From: an uncultured Clostridia bacterium
GTDB taxonomy: Bacteria; Bacillota_A; Clostridia; TANB77; CAG-508
DNA length: 5,425 bases
NCBI GenBank assembly: GCA_947628335.1
Contig: CANQZT010000105.1
Location: forward strand, 1-5,425
Reading direction: 5' to 3'
Shown piece after piece: positions 1-5,425 of the stretch (within the stretch, counting starts at the first letter, position 1; every line of letters begins with the position of its first letter). The notes beneath the pieces are model-generated. The model saw nothing but the letters and a program-made list of their open reading frames with translations. It did not search any database and was not told the origin of the DNA. Both the position numbers and the translations under genes were made by a program.

Positions 1-932
1 GGTGTTCCAGATAGCATAGCCTCTAATGCTACAATTCCAAATGGCTCATATGTACTTGGAAATACTGATACATCTGCACACTTATACATTTTGCAAACTT
101 GTTTTGCATCCATATATCCTGTAAAATATACTTTATTTCCTAATCCCATAGAATCTGCTTGTGCTTTCAATTCATCGTACATTCCACCTTTTCCTGCAAT
201 TATAAGCTTTGCATCATGGTATCCACTTAATATCTTTGGCATAGCCGATATTAAATGTTGTACTCCTTTTTCATATACAAGTCTTCCCATAAATAATATA
301 ATTTTTTCATTATCTTGTGCATATTGTCTTCTAAAATCATAATCTTTTTCTATTCCATTAAACATATTAATGTTTATTCCATTAGGTTCAACATTTATTT
401 TTTCAAAAGGTAAACCAAATAATGATTGTAGTTCCCTTTTCATATAATTACTATTTACTATTACCTCTGTTGATTCATAAGTAAGTAACCATTCTGTATC
501 ATTTATATATCTTTGCGTTTCATCATGAATACCAGAGTTTCTTCCTGATTCTGTTGCATGTATTGTCGATACAATTGGTATGTCATACGAATTTTTTAGG
601 GTTTTTGCTGCATATGCAACTAACCAGTCATGTGCATGAATAACATCAAATACACCCTCTTTTGCTATAATTTCATTTGCTTTTGCTAACATATTAAAAT
701 TCATTTGCATAACCCAATCTATAAAGTTATTTGAATTAATCATAAAGTTATCTACTCGATATACTTTTACCCCTTTATCATCTTCAAAGTATGGTGTATT
801 TCCTTCATGGTATGTGATAACAGTAACATCATGTCCATCTTTTATTAATCTTTTTGATAAATCATTTACAACTCTTGCTATTCCACCAACAATTCTTGGT
901 GGATATTCCCAAGTTAACATTAATATTTTCAT
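1..932 (-). CDS. GT4-family (GT-B fold) glycosyltransferase, 3' end cut off by the window edge
   Basis: The 310 visible codons (plus two bases) encode a retaining GT-B glycosyltransferase of family GT4, which transfers a sugar from a nucleotide sugar to an acceptor in the cytoplasm. The N-terminal acceptor domain opens with a beta strand and a TWEYPP...GGIARVV motif (residues 7-22) and has HAHDW at 99-103. The C-terminal donor domain has PNGI (183-186), GRLVYEKG (216-223) and the EX7E motif EPFGIVALE with E296 and E304; the sequence stops at LSGTP. Relatives are often labelled glycogen synthase, but the donor and acceptor cannot be told from sequence. The ATG at 932 has a GGAAGGAAG ribosome site about 10 bases upstream and gives the canonical N-terminus. 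An in-frame ATG at 1034 would add 34 poorly conserved-looking residues and is less likely. The gene follows thrS by 107 bases and has a promoter candidate in that gap. Family assignment is firm; substrate is unknown. Confidence 0.93.
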   Translation of the reverse strand, partial: MKILMLTWEYPPRIVGGIARVVNDLSKRLIKDGHDVTVITYHEGNTPYFEDDKGVKVYRVDNFMINSNNFIDWVMQMNFNMLAKANEIIAKEGVFDVIHAHDWLVAYAAKTLKNSYDIPIVSTIHATESGRNSGIHDETQRYINDTEWLLTYESTEVIVNSNYMKRELQSLFGLPFEKINVEPNGININMFNGIEKDYDFRRQYAQDNEKIILFMGRLVYEKGVQHLISAMPKILSGYHDAKLIIAGKGGMYDELKAQADSMGLGNKVYFTGYMDAKQVCKMYKCADVSVFPSTYEPFGIVALEAMLSGT

Positions 933-982
933 CGACAATATGCTTCCTTCCCAAACAATTTTCTTTCGTTTATTCAATGTAT

Positions 983-1011
983 ATTTTATATAAAAATTTG
1001 ATAAATGTAAA
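983..1011 (-). promoter_or_regulatory. Candidate sigma-A promoter for the glycosyltransferase gene
   Basis: Reading the minus strand, TTTACA (1011-1006) is followed after 17 bases by TAAAAT (988-983), each matching five of six consensus positions. Transcription would start near 976, about 45 bases before the ATG at 932. The -35 box is the right arm of an inverted repeat, TGTAAA-N6-TTTACA (1006-1023), which could be an operator or chance in AT-rich DNA. No clear terminator separates thrS from this gene, so read-through from thrS is also possible. Confidence 0.5.
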
Positions 1012-1039
1012 TATATTTTTACAAATATTTTCATTTTTC

Positions 1040-2965
1040 CTATACTTTTATTTTTTCTTTTTTTAATTTATTTATAAATTCATTTAAATCCATAGCACCT
1101 ATGTCGCCATCTTCCCTTGAACGCACACCTACTTCGTTATTTTCTACTTCTTTTGCACCTACAACTGCCATGTATGGAACTTTTTGCAATTGTGCCTCAC
1201 GAATTTTATATCCTATTTTTTCATTTCTAGAGTCTACTTCTACACGAATTCCTTCTTTTTCTAATTCCTCTTGCACTTTGTTTGCATATTCTAAATGTGC
1301 ATCAGTAATTGGTAAAATTTTTACTTGTACTGGTGCAAGCCATAGTGGAAATGCACCTTTTGTTTCTTCTATTAAAAATGATAAAAATCTATCAAATGTT
1401 CCAAGAATTGCTCTGTGAATTACGACTGGCGTGTGTTCTTTTCCATCTTCTCCTATATATGTTAGTTCAAATCTTCGTGGTAATAAAAAGTCTAATTGAC
1501 ATGTTGAAATTGTAACATCGTGACCTAGTGCCGTTTTTATCTGAACATCTAGTTTTGGACCATAAAATGCTGCTTCTCCTTCTGCTTCATAGAAATTAAG
1601 TTTTGCTTCTGTTAAAATTTGTCTAAGCTCATTTTCTGCTGTGTTCCACATTTCATCATCATCAAAATATTTTTCTTTGTCATTTTTATCTCTTAAAGAT
1701 AAACGGAAAGTATAATCTTTAAATCCAAAGTCTTTGTATACTGAAAGTATTAATTCTACTACTTTTTTAAATTCTTCTTTTATTTGATCTGGTCTTACAA
1801 AAAGATGCGCATCATTTTGGCACATTTGCCTAACTCTTTCTAATCCACACACATTTCCACTTGCTTCATATCTAAAGTCATGTGCAAGTTCACCAATTCT
1901 AATTGGTAGGTCTCTATATGAATGCATTTTACTTTTGTAAATTAGCATATGATGTGGACAGTTCATTGGTCTTAATACCATTTCTTCGTTTTCCATTTTC
2001 ATAACAGGGAACATATCTTCCCTATAATGATCCCAATGACCACTTGTTTTGTATAGTTCTACATTTGCAAGTGATGGTGTATAAACATGACTATATCCCA
2101 TTTTTATTTCTTTATCTTGAATATATCTTTCTAATAATCTTCTTATAGTTGCTCCTTTAGGTAAATACATTGGTAAACCTGAACCTACTAATTGATGTGT
2201 CATAAATAAATCTAATTCTTTACCTAATTTTCTGTGATCTCTTTGTTTTGCTTCTTCAAGTAACTGCAAGTGTTCTTCTAGTTGACTGGCTTTTGGAAAA
2301 GAAATTGCATATACTCTTTGTAACATTTTATTCTTTTCGTTTCCTCTCCAATATGCACTAGAAGATGTTAATATTTTAGCTATTTTTACCTTTCCTGTAC
2401 TCATTAAATGAGGACCTGCACAAAGATCTGTAAATTCTCCTTGTTTATAGAAAGATATTTCTTCACCTTCTGGTAAATCTTCAATTAATTCTACTTTATA
2501 TGGCTCATTTTGCTCTTTCATAAATGCTATTGCTTTGTCTCTTGGCAATGTATATTTTTCTATTGGTAAATCTTCTTTTATAATTTTTTTCATTTCTTCT
2601 TCTATTTTTAACTTATCTTCGTCTGTAAATGGTTTTTCTACATCAAAATCGTAATAAAAGCCTTCATCTATAGCAGGTCCAATTGCAAGTTTTGTTTCTG
2701 GAAACAATCTTTTTACAGCTTGTGCCATAATGTGAGAAGTTGTATGCCAATATGCTTTTTTTCCGTTTAAATCACTATCAAAGGTTAAGATATTAACGTT
2801 TGCATTTTCATTTAAACAATATCTTAGATCTCTTACCTTTCCATCTACTTCTCCTGCTGTTGCTACTCTTGCTAATCCTTCGCTAATTTGTTTTGCAAGC
2901 TCTATTAAAGTAATTCCTTTTTCTACTTCCTTTACAGAACCATCCTTTAATGTTACTTTTATCAT
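1040..2965 (-). CDS. thrS: Threonyl-tRNA synthetase (ThrRS)
   Basis: This 641-residue class II synthetase joins threonine to tRNA-Thr using ATP and is full length for bacterial ThrRS. In order: a TGS domain (about 1-62); the editing domain (about 63-240), with the HxxxH pair H74/H78 and C182/H186 in LCAGPH, which removes wrongly attached serine; the catalytic core (about 245-535); and the anticodon-binding domain (about 540-641). The zinc ligands that hold threonine are C336 (MNCPHH), H387 (NDAH) and H517 (VIHRA). Motif 2 carries R365 in FRYEASG and motif 3 carries R526 in GTFDRF. All catalytic and editing residues known from E. coli ThrRS are present, so both activities should be intact. The ATG at 2965 has a GGGGG ribosome site seven bases upstream and begins the TGS domain correctly. 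Expression is controlled by the T-box leader just upstream. Confidence 0.98.
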   Translation of the reverse strand: MIKVTLKDGSVKEVEKGITLIELAKQISEGLARVATAGEVDGKVRDLRYCLNENANVNILTFDSDLNGKKAYWHTTSHIMAQAVKRLFPETKLAIGPAIDEGFYYDFDVEKPFTDEDKLKIEEEMKKIIKEDLPIEKYTLPRDKAIAFMKEQNEPYKVELIEDLPEGEEISFYKQGEFTDLCAGPHLMSTGKVKIAKILTSSSAYWRGNEKNKMLQRVYAISFPKASQLEEHLQLLEEAKQRDHRKLGKELDLFMTHQLVGSGLPMYLPKGATIRRLLERYIQDKEIKMGYSHVYTPSLANVELYKTSGHWDHYREDMFPVMKMENEEMVLRPMNCPHHMLIYKSKMHSYRDLPIRIGELAHDFRYEASGNVCGLERVRQMCQNDAHLFVRPDQIKEEFKKVVELILSVYKDFGFKDYTFRLSLRDKNDKEKYFDDDEMWNTAENELRQILTEAKLNFYEAEGEAAFYGPKLDVQIKTALGHDVTISTCQLDFLLPRRFELTYIGEDGKEHTPVVIHRAILGTFDRFLSFLIEETKGAFPLWLAPVQVKILPITDAHLEYANKVQEELEKEGIRVEVDSRNEKIGYKIREAQLQKVPYMAVVGAKEVENNEVGVRSREDGDIGAMDLNEFINKLKKEKIKV

Positions 2966-3020
2966 AGTATTTCCCCCATTCTTTTAGCAGAACAATAGCG
3001 AACATTTTTATGTTATACGG

Positions 3021-3044
3021 CATAAACTTATTGCAAAGTCTACG
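3021..3044 (-). other. Hairpin in the thrS 5' leader beyond the T-box terminator
   Basis: The 96 bases between the T-box terminator and the thrS start (2966-3061) hold no gene. On the minus strand CGTAGACTT (3044-3036) and AAGTTTATG (3029-3021) form a 9-bp stem, including two G-U pairs, around the loop TGCAAT. No U-run follows, so it is not a terminator. A smaller AACAT/ATGTT hairpin lies just downstream. The role is unknown; mRNA stability or folding of the leader is possible, and chance cannot be excluded. Confidence 0.35.
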
Positions 3045-3061
3045 TCCATTCGCCTACATAT

Positions 3062-3105
3062 AAAAAGCACTCCTACAAGAATTATTTCTTGTAGGGGTGC
3101 TTTTT
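3062..3105 (-). terminator. Intrinsic terminator of the thrS T-box leader
   Basis: On the minus strand the arms at 3100-3086 and 3081-3067 pair over 15 positions with one A-C mismatch (3096/3071) and a 4-base loop, followed by TTTTT (3066-3062). The 5' arm contains GCACCCCT, whose CACCC can instead pair with AGGGTG of the T-box sequence. That is the expected switch: charged tRNA-Thr leaves the terminator formed, and uncharged tRNA-Thr stabilises the antiterminator. Confidence 0.93.
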
Positions 3106-3291
3106 TATACACGGTTCCACCCTATTTTTTAACTTTTTATGATTATAACGTAATCATCGTCCAGTTTTTACTAGAAACTTCGCAAGGTAGTTTTTCAAAT
3201 ACGTTTTCTTATAATAGCTTTCAGCCTACGACTATTATTCTCTTTTAGAAACCTTTATTTTACTTTGTCTTGCTTGACGTTTTTTATTATT
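3062..3291 (-). promoter_or_regulatory. T-box riboswitch controlling thrS (tRNA-Thr sensing)
   Basis: A T-box leader lets uncharged tRNA bind nascent mRNA and prevent early termination. The conserved T-box sequence is visible as AGGGTGGAACCGTG (3123-3110), with a TGGA bulge to pair with the tRNA acceptor end. Stem I contains the distal stem ATAATAG/CTATTAT (3238-3232, 3217-3211) around a loop with GGCTGAAAG. On its 3' side the GAA...ACCTT context places the specifier at ACU (3191-3189), a Thr codon. The overlapping frame-shifted triplet ACC (3188-3186) is also Thr, but fits the usual spacing less well. Further stems are TCTAGT/ACTGGA (3175-3160) and ATGATTA/TAATCAT (3157-3139), matching the positions of Stem II/III elements. 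The specifier agrees with the downstream gene. The 5' end is estimated from the promoter. Confidence 0.95.
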
Positions 3292-3297
3292 TAAATT

Positions 3298-3326
3298 ATT
3301 TTATATTTTTTTCATCATTTTGTCAA
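3298..3326 (-). promoter_or_regulatory. Sigma-A promoter of the thrS T-box transcript
   Basis: On the minus strand a perfect TTGACA (3326-3321) is followed after 17 bases by TAAAAT (3303-3298); an alternative -10, TATAAA, sits two bases earlier with a 15-base spacer. Transcription would start near 3291, immediately before Stem I of the T-box. The -35 box begins only eight bases after the stop codon of the small membrane protein gene. Confidence 0.75.
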
Positions 3327-3333
3327 GATGTTT

Positions 3334-3519
3334 TTATAAAGAATTTACCTCTTTTTCTAAGCGATATACTTCTTGCTCTAATGTATTTACATTTTCTTGT
3401 TCTTCAAAATTATGCACAAAATATCCTACTATAAATCCTAATATAAATATGCCCACCACTAAAAGAACACTTTTTATCCATTGTTCCTTTTGATACATTT
3501 CCTTATCATATATTTTCAT
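3334..3519 (-). CDS. Small one-pass membrane protein with a C-terminal leucine-zipper-like coiled coil
   Basis: I do not recognise a family. The 61-residue product has a charged N-terminus (about 1-15, KIYDKEMYQKEQWIK), one hydrophobic membrane segment (about 17-35, SVLLVVGIFILGFIVGYFV) and an acidic tail. In the tail V44, L47, V51, L54, V58 and L61 fall on a regular 3-4 heptad spacing, as in a short coiled coil. The positive-inside rule suggests a cytoplasmic N-terminus and an external tail. The layout loosely resembles FtsL/DivIC-type division proteins, but it is too short and has no diagnostic motif. The ATG at 3519 was chosen because AGAAGG lies seven bases upstream; a GTG at 3525 is too close to that site. 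It lies 15 bases after the pgi stop, so the two are probably cotranscribed. The coding call rests on ribosome site, spacing and protein-like composition. Confidence 0.75.
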   Translation of the reverse strand: MKIYDKEMYQKEQWIKSVLLVVGIFILGFIVGYFVHNFEEQENVNTLEQEVYRLEKEVNSL

Positions 3520-3730
3520 TTGCACGCCTTCTTTCTATTTTTTCTCATATCCAGGCTTTCCAAGTAATCTAAACATATTTTTCTTATATTCTTCCACTCC
3601 TGGTTGATTAAATGGATTTACTCCTAATAATTTTCCAGACATCGCACAAGCAAGTTCAAAAAAGTAAATTAAACCTCCTATTGTTTCTTCATCTAATTGT
3701 TCTAAATTAATTACAATATTAGGTACATCT

Positions 3731-3733
3731 CCG
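3731..3733 (-). other. Second pgi frameshift site, at an in-frame CGG codon
   Basis: The middle pgi frame reads AHVS, then CGG AGA and a stop at 3719. Skipping one base turns AGT-CGG-AGA into AGT-GGA-GAT, giving [14 protein letters not shown], which matches the family's AHTDGGVPNLIVN in content and length. From memory of Bacillus Pgi, the catalytic H-to-K distance across this joint (114 residues) is conserved exactly when one base is skipped. Confidence 0.85.
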
Positions 3734-4541
3734 ACTCACATGTGCTTCAATTGTTCCTTCCATTGCTTTTTTATTTATAAAATCTAATGTTTTCCCTGCA
3801 ACAAAATTCATTCCATCTAGGTTATCTTCATCAGCTTTTATTGTGATATTGCTATTAGGATTTTCTATATTTATAACTGTTTCAAATAGATTTCGTCTTC
3901 CTTGTTGAATATATTGCCCCATAGAATGTAAGTCTGTTGTAAAATCTACTCCTGATGGAAAAATTCCTTTTAAATCTTTTCCTTCACTTTCTCCATATAA
4001 TTGTTTCCACCATTCAGTAAAATAATGCATTTTAGGTTCATAGTTTACTAATATTTCAATGTCTTTACTATTTTTATATAAAATGTTCCTAACAACAGCA
4101 TATTTATAACATTCATTATATTTTAAATTATTATCTATATATTTATCTTGTGCTATTTTTGCTCCTAGCATTAATTTATCTATGTCTATCCCTGCTACTG
4201 CAATAGGTAACAGACCAACTGCTGTTAATACTGAATACCTACCACCTACATTATCTGGAATTACAAAACATTCATATCCTTCTTCATCTGCTAATTTTTT
4301 TAATGCACCCTTTTCTTTATCTGTTGTGCAATAAATTCTTTTTCTAGCCTCTTCAACACCATATTTATTTTCTAGAAATTCTCTAAAGATTCTAAATGCA
4401 ATCGCGGGTTCTGTAGTTGTTCCAGACTTAGATATTACATTTATTGATATATCTTTATCTCCAATTATATCTATTAAATCATTTATATAATTAGGGCTTA
4501 AATTATTCCCTGCATATAAAATTTGTGGAGTCTTTCTCTTT

Positions 4542-4544
4542 CCG
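4542..4544 (-). other. First pgi frameshift site, at an in-frame CGG codon
   Basis: The first pgi frame gives THTFYNL then CGG at codon 101, and would run on to a stop at 4503. The second frame resumes with family-like sequence [16 protein letters not shown]. Skipping one base turns TTA-CGG-AAA into TTA-GGA-AAG. The joint must lie between the AAT of FYN and the ACT of TPQ, a stretch of 16 bases; placing it at CGG is inference. Compared with my memory of Bacillus Pgi, this region is about three residues short. Confidence 0.75.
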
Positions 4545-4880
4545 TAAATTATAAAATGTATGAGTTAAAGCCTCTATAACAGCCCTCGCACCTAAATATG
4601 AACCTCCTATTCCAATACATAAAAATATTTCTGAATTGCTCTTAATATTTTTTGCTGATTTTTTTATTCTTTCAAATTCTTGTTTATTGTAATTTGTTGG
4701 TAATTCTAACCAACCTAAGAATTCTTTTTCATCATTTGCTTTTTCATGTAAATTTTTGTGAATTAATTTTACTTCATTGTCATGTTCCATTATGTCTTCT
4801 AATTTTATATTGCTGTTACTAAAATCTACTTTAATATTTCCCATACAATCATTCTCCTTTTCCATTTGTAGTATATGTAT

Positions 4881-4909
4881 ATTTTATAATAAGTATTTTA
4901 GTAATGCAA
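4881..4909 (-). promoter_or_regulatory. Candidate promoter of the pgi operon
   Basis: On the minus strand TTGCAT (4909-4904, three of six matches to TTGACA) is followed after 17 bases by TAAAAT (4886-4881, five of six). The start would be near 4874, about 30 bases before the ATG at 4844. It lies directly downstream of the terminator of the preceding gene, where a promoter is expected. The weak -35 lowers confidence. Confidence 0.5.
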
Positions 4910-4916
4910 TAATTTT

Positions 4917-4950
4917 ATAAAAAAAGGTATAAATAAAATTTTATACCTTT
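4917..4950 (-). terminator. AT-rich intrinsic terminator after the right-edge gene
   Basis: AAAGGTATAAA (4950-4940 on the minus strand) pairs perfectly with TTTATACCTTT (4933-4923) around a 6-base loop, giving an 11-bp stem that runs into a T-run (seven Ts, 4925-4919). The stem overlaps the stop codon of the upstream gene (4949-4951). The stem is flanked by As on the other side, so it could work in both directions, but no plus-strand gene is seen here. Confidence 0.8.
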
Positions 4951-5425
4951 ATATACAATATTCATCCAATTTTTGTTGAAATTCTGTTTTTCCTATTTTT
5001 CTGTTTTTATATTCTTCTATCATTTCATTTATAACTCTATAATCTTCTTCTGGAAATGTTTCTTCTACTGTTTTTTTATAGCCTTCATTTATTAATATCA
5101 TCATTAATTCCATTTGTGCTCTTTTATTCTCTGTACTACTTCCTAATATTGCTTCCAATTTATCGTATCTTTCTATATATTTATTTTGTTTTGCATATTG
5201 TTCTTTTATCAGATTTTGCATTAATTGCATCCTTCTTGTTCTTTCCTCAGCTCTCACATATTTTATTCCTTCTAATGCTTCATAGTATTCTTGTGGTATT
5301 TTTATCCCTTCTCTTTCTGGTTGCATTTTTACATAATACTTTATTTTTATTTTATCCACTGTTTTTCTTAATTCTTCACTCATTGTTTCTTCTATTGTTC
5401 TTTTCTTTGATATTCTCTCTATATT
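4949..5425 (-). CDS. Unrecognised charged, mostly helical protein; 5' end probably beyond the window
   Basis: I do not recognise a family or motif. The visible 158 codons run open from the right edge to the TAA at 4949-4951. An internal ATG at 5383 would give 144 residues, but it has only a weak AGAAGA-like ribosome site, while every other gene here has a strong one, and the 14 codons before it (NIERISKKRTIEET) look like the same protein. I therefore treat the gene as 5'-partial, without proof. The protein is rich in Glu and Lys with few Gly or Pro, no membrane segment and no signal peptide in the visible part. It has long predicted helices, for example around RAEERTRRMQLMQNLIKEQY and near the C-terminus (PEEDYRVINEMIEEYKNRK). 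It ends in its own terminator, so it belongs to a separate transcript from pgi. Confidence 0.7.
   Translation of the reverse strand, partial: NIERISKKRTIEETMSEELRKTVDKIKIKYYVKMQPEREGIKIPQEYYEALEGIKYVRAEERTRRMQLMQNLIKEQYAKQNKYIERYDKLEAILGSSTENKRAQMELMMILINEGYKKTVEETFPEEDYRVINEMIEEYKNRKIGKTEFQQKLDEYCI

Larger units (their letters stand above)
3535..4844 (-). pseudogene. pgi: Glucose-6-phosphate isomerase gene, interrupted by two +1 frameshifts
   Basis: The product interconverts glucose-6-phosphate and fructose-6-phosphate in glycolysis and gluconeogenesis. Three frames must be joined: residues 1-100 (4844-4545), 101-370 (4543-3734) and 371-435 (3732-3538, stop TAG), skipping one base at each joint. 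The joined 435-residue protein is close to the roughly 450 of Bacillus Pgi. It contains GIGGSYLGA (78-86), the sugar-phosphate motif [10 protein letters not shown] (138-147), PGI signature 1 [14 protein letters not shown] (197-210) and signature 2 ending [12 protein letters not shown] (409-420). The expected catalytic residues are E285 (GESEGK), H306 (TDLHSMGQ) and K420. The ATG at 4844 follows AAGGAG by nine bases; an earlier in-frame ATG at 4865 lies upstream of that site. Unjoined, translation would end at 4503 after about 113 codons. Intact motifs in all three segments argue against old decay; sequence error, recent mutation or recoding remain possible. Typed as pseudogene only because the frame is broken as given. 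Confidence 0.9.

Noticed and set aside
1006..1023. Terminator for thrS formed by the TGTAAA/TTTACA repeat
   Set aside because: The stem has only six AT-rich base pairs and the following T-rich stretch is broken by other bases, so it is too weak to call.
933..1034. In-frame upstream ATG at 1034 as the glycosyltransferase start
   Set aside because: It adds 34 residues before the canonical MKILMLTWEYPP beginning, and would place the promoter and its start site inside the gene. The ATG at 932 has its own good ribosome site.
91..1515. Plus-strand open frames at 91-342, 854-1066, 1101-1418 and 1309-1515
   Set aside because: The first, third and fourth lie opposite strongly supported minus-strand genes, and the second overlaps the glycosyltransferase start and the thrS 3' end. 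They have no ribosome sites worth noting or family-like sequence and are antisense shadows.
2966..3061. A tRNA gene or second T-box in the thrS leader
   Set aside because: No cloverleaf, no T-loop-like sequence and no second AGGGTGG core are present; only simple hairpins are seen.
3520..3525. GTG at 3525 as the start of the small membrane protein
   Set aside because: It lies one base from the AGAAGG ribosome site, which is too close. The ATG at 3519 has proper spacing.
4845..4865. ATG at 4865 as the pgi start
   Set aside because: It lies upstream of the AAGGAG site that is correctly spaced for the ATG at 4844, and the added seven residues are not family-like.
1..5425. CRISPR arrays, insertion sequences, phage or defence genes
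   Set aside because: No spaced direct repeats, transposase motifs, terminal inverted repeats or defence domains were found on either strand.

Overview
The window is very AT-rich, and every supported gene lies on the minus strand. The T-box leader in front of a threonyl-tRNA synthetase gene, the strong Shine-Dalgarno sequences, the TTGACA/TATAAT-type promoters and the protein similarities all point to a low-GC Firmicute, most likely of the class Clostridia. I cannot name a genus.

In transcription order (high to low coordinates), the window begins with the 3' part of an unrecognised, helical, charged protein (4949-5425). An AT-rich hairpin terminator overlaps its stop codon. A new promoter (about 4881-4909) then drives a glucose-6-phosphate isomerase gene (pgi, 3535-4844), and 15 bases after its stop comes a 61-codon gene for a small one-pass membrane protein (3334-3519). 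Directly after that stop, a consensus promoter (3298-3326) starts a T-box leader with a Thr specifier, an antiterminator and a strong terminator (3062-3291). This controls thrS (1040-2965). Last is a GT4-family glycosyltransferase (1-932, cut by the left edge), which appears to have its own promoter between 983 and 1011.

The most notable point is pgi. It does not read through in one frame. Two +1 shifts are needed, and with both the product is an intact 435-residue isomerase with all signature and catalytic residues. By my reading, each shift falls on a CGG codon followed by A, and these are the only two in-frame CGG codons among roughly 1,600 codons in the window. Sequencing or assembly errors and recent gene inactivation are the ordinary explanations. 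Failure to decode CGG, with +1 frameshifting, is a testable alternative.

The genes are ordinary housekeeping functions: glycolysis (pgi), translation (thrS, induced by uncharged tRNA-Thr through the T-box) and sugar transfer (GT4). I see no rRNA, tRNA, CRISPR array, insertion sequence or phage gene.
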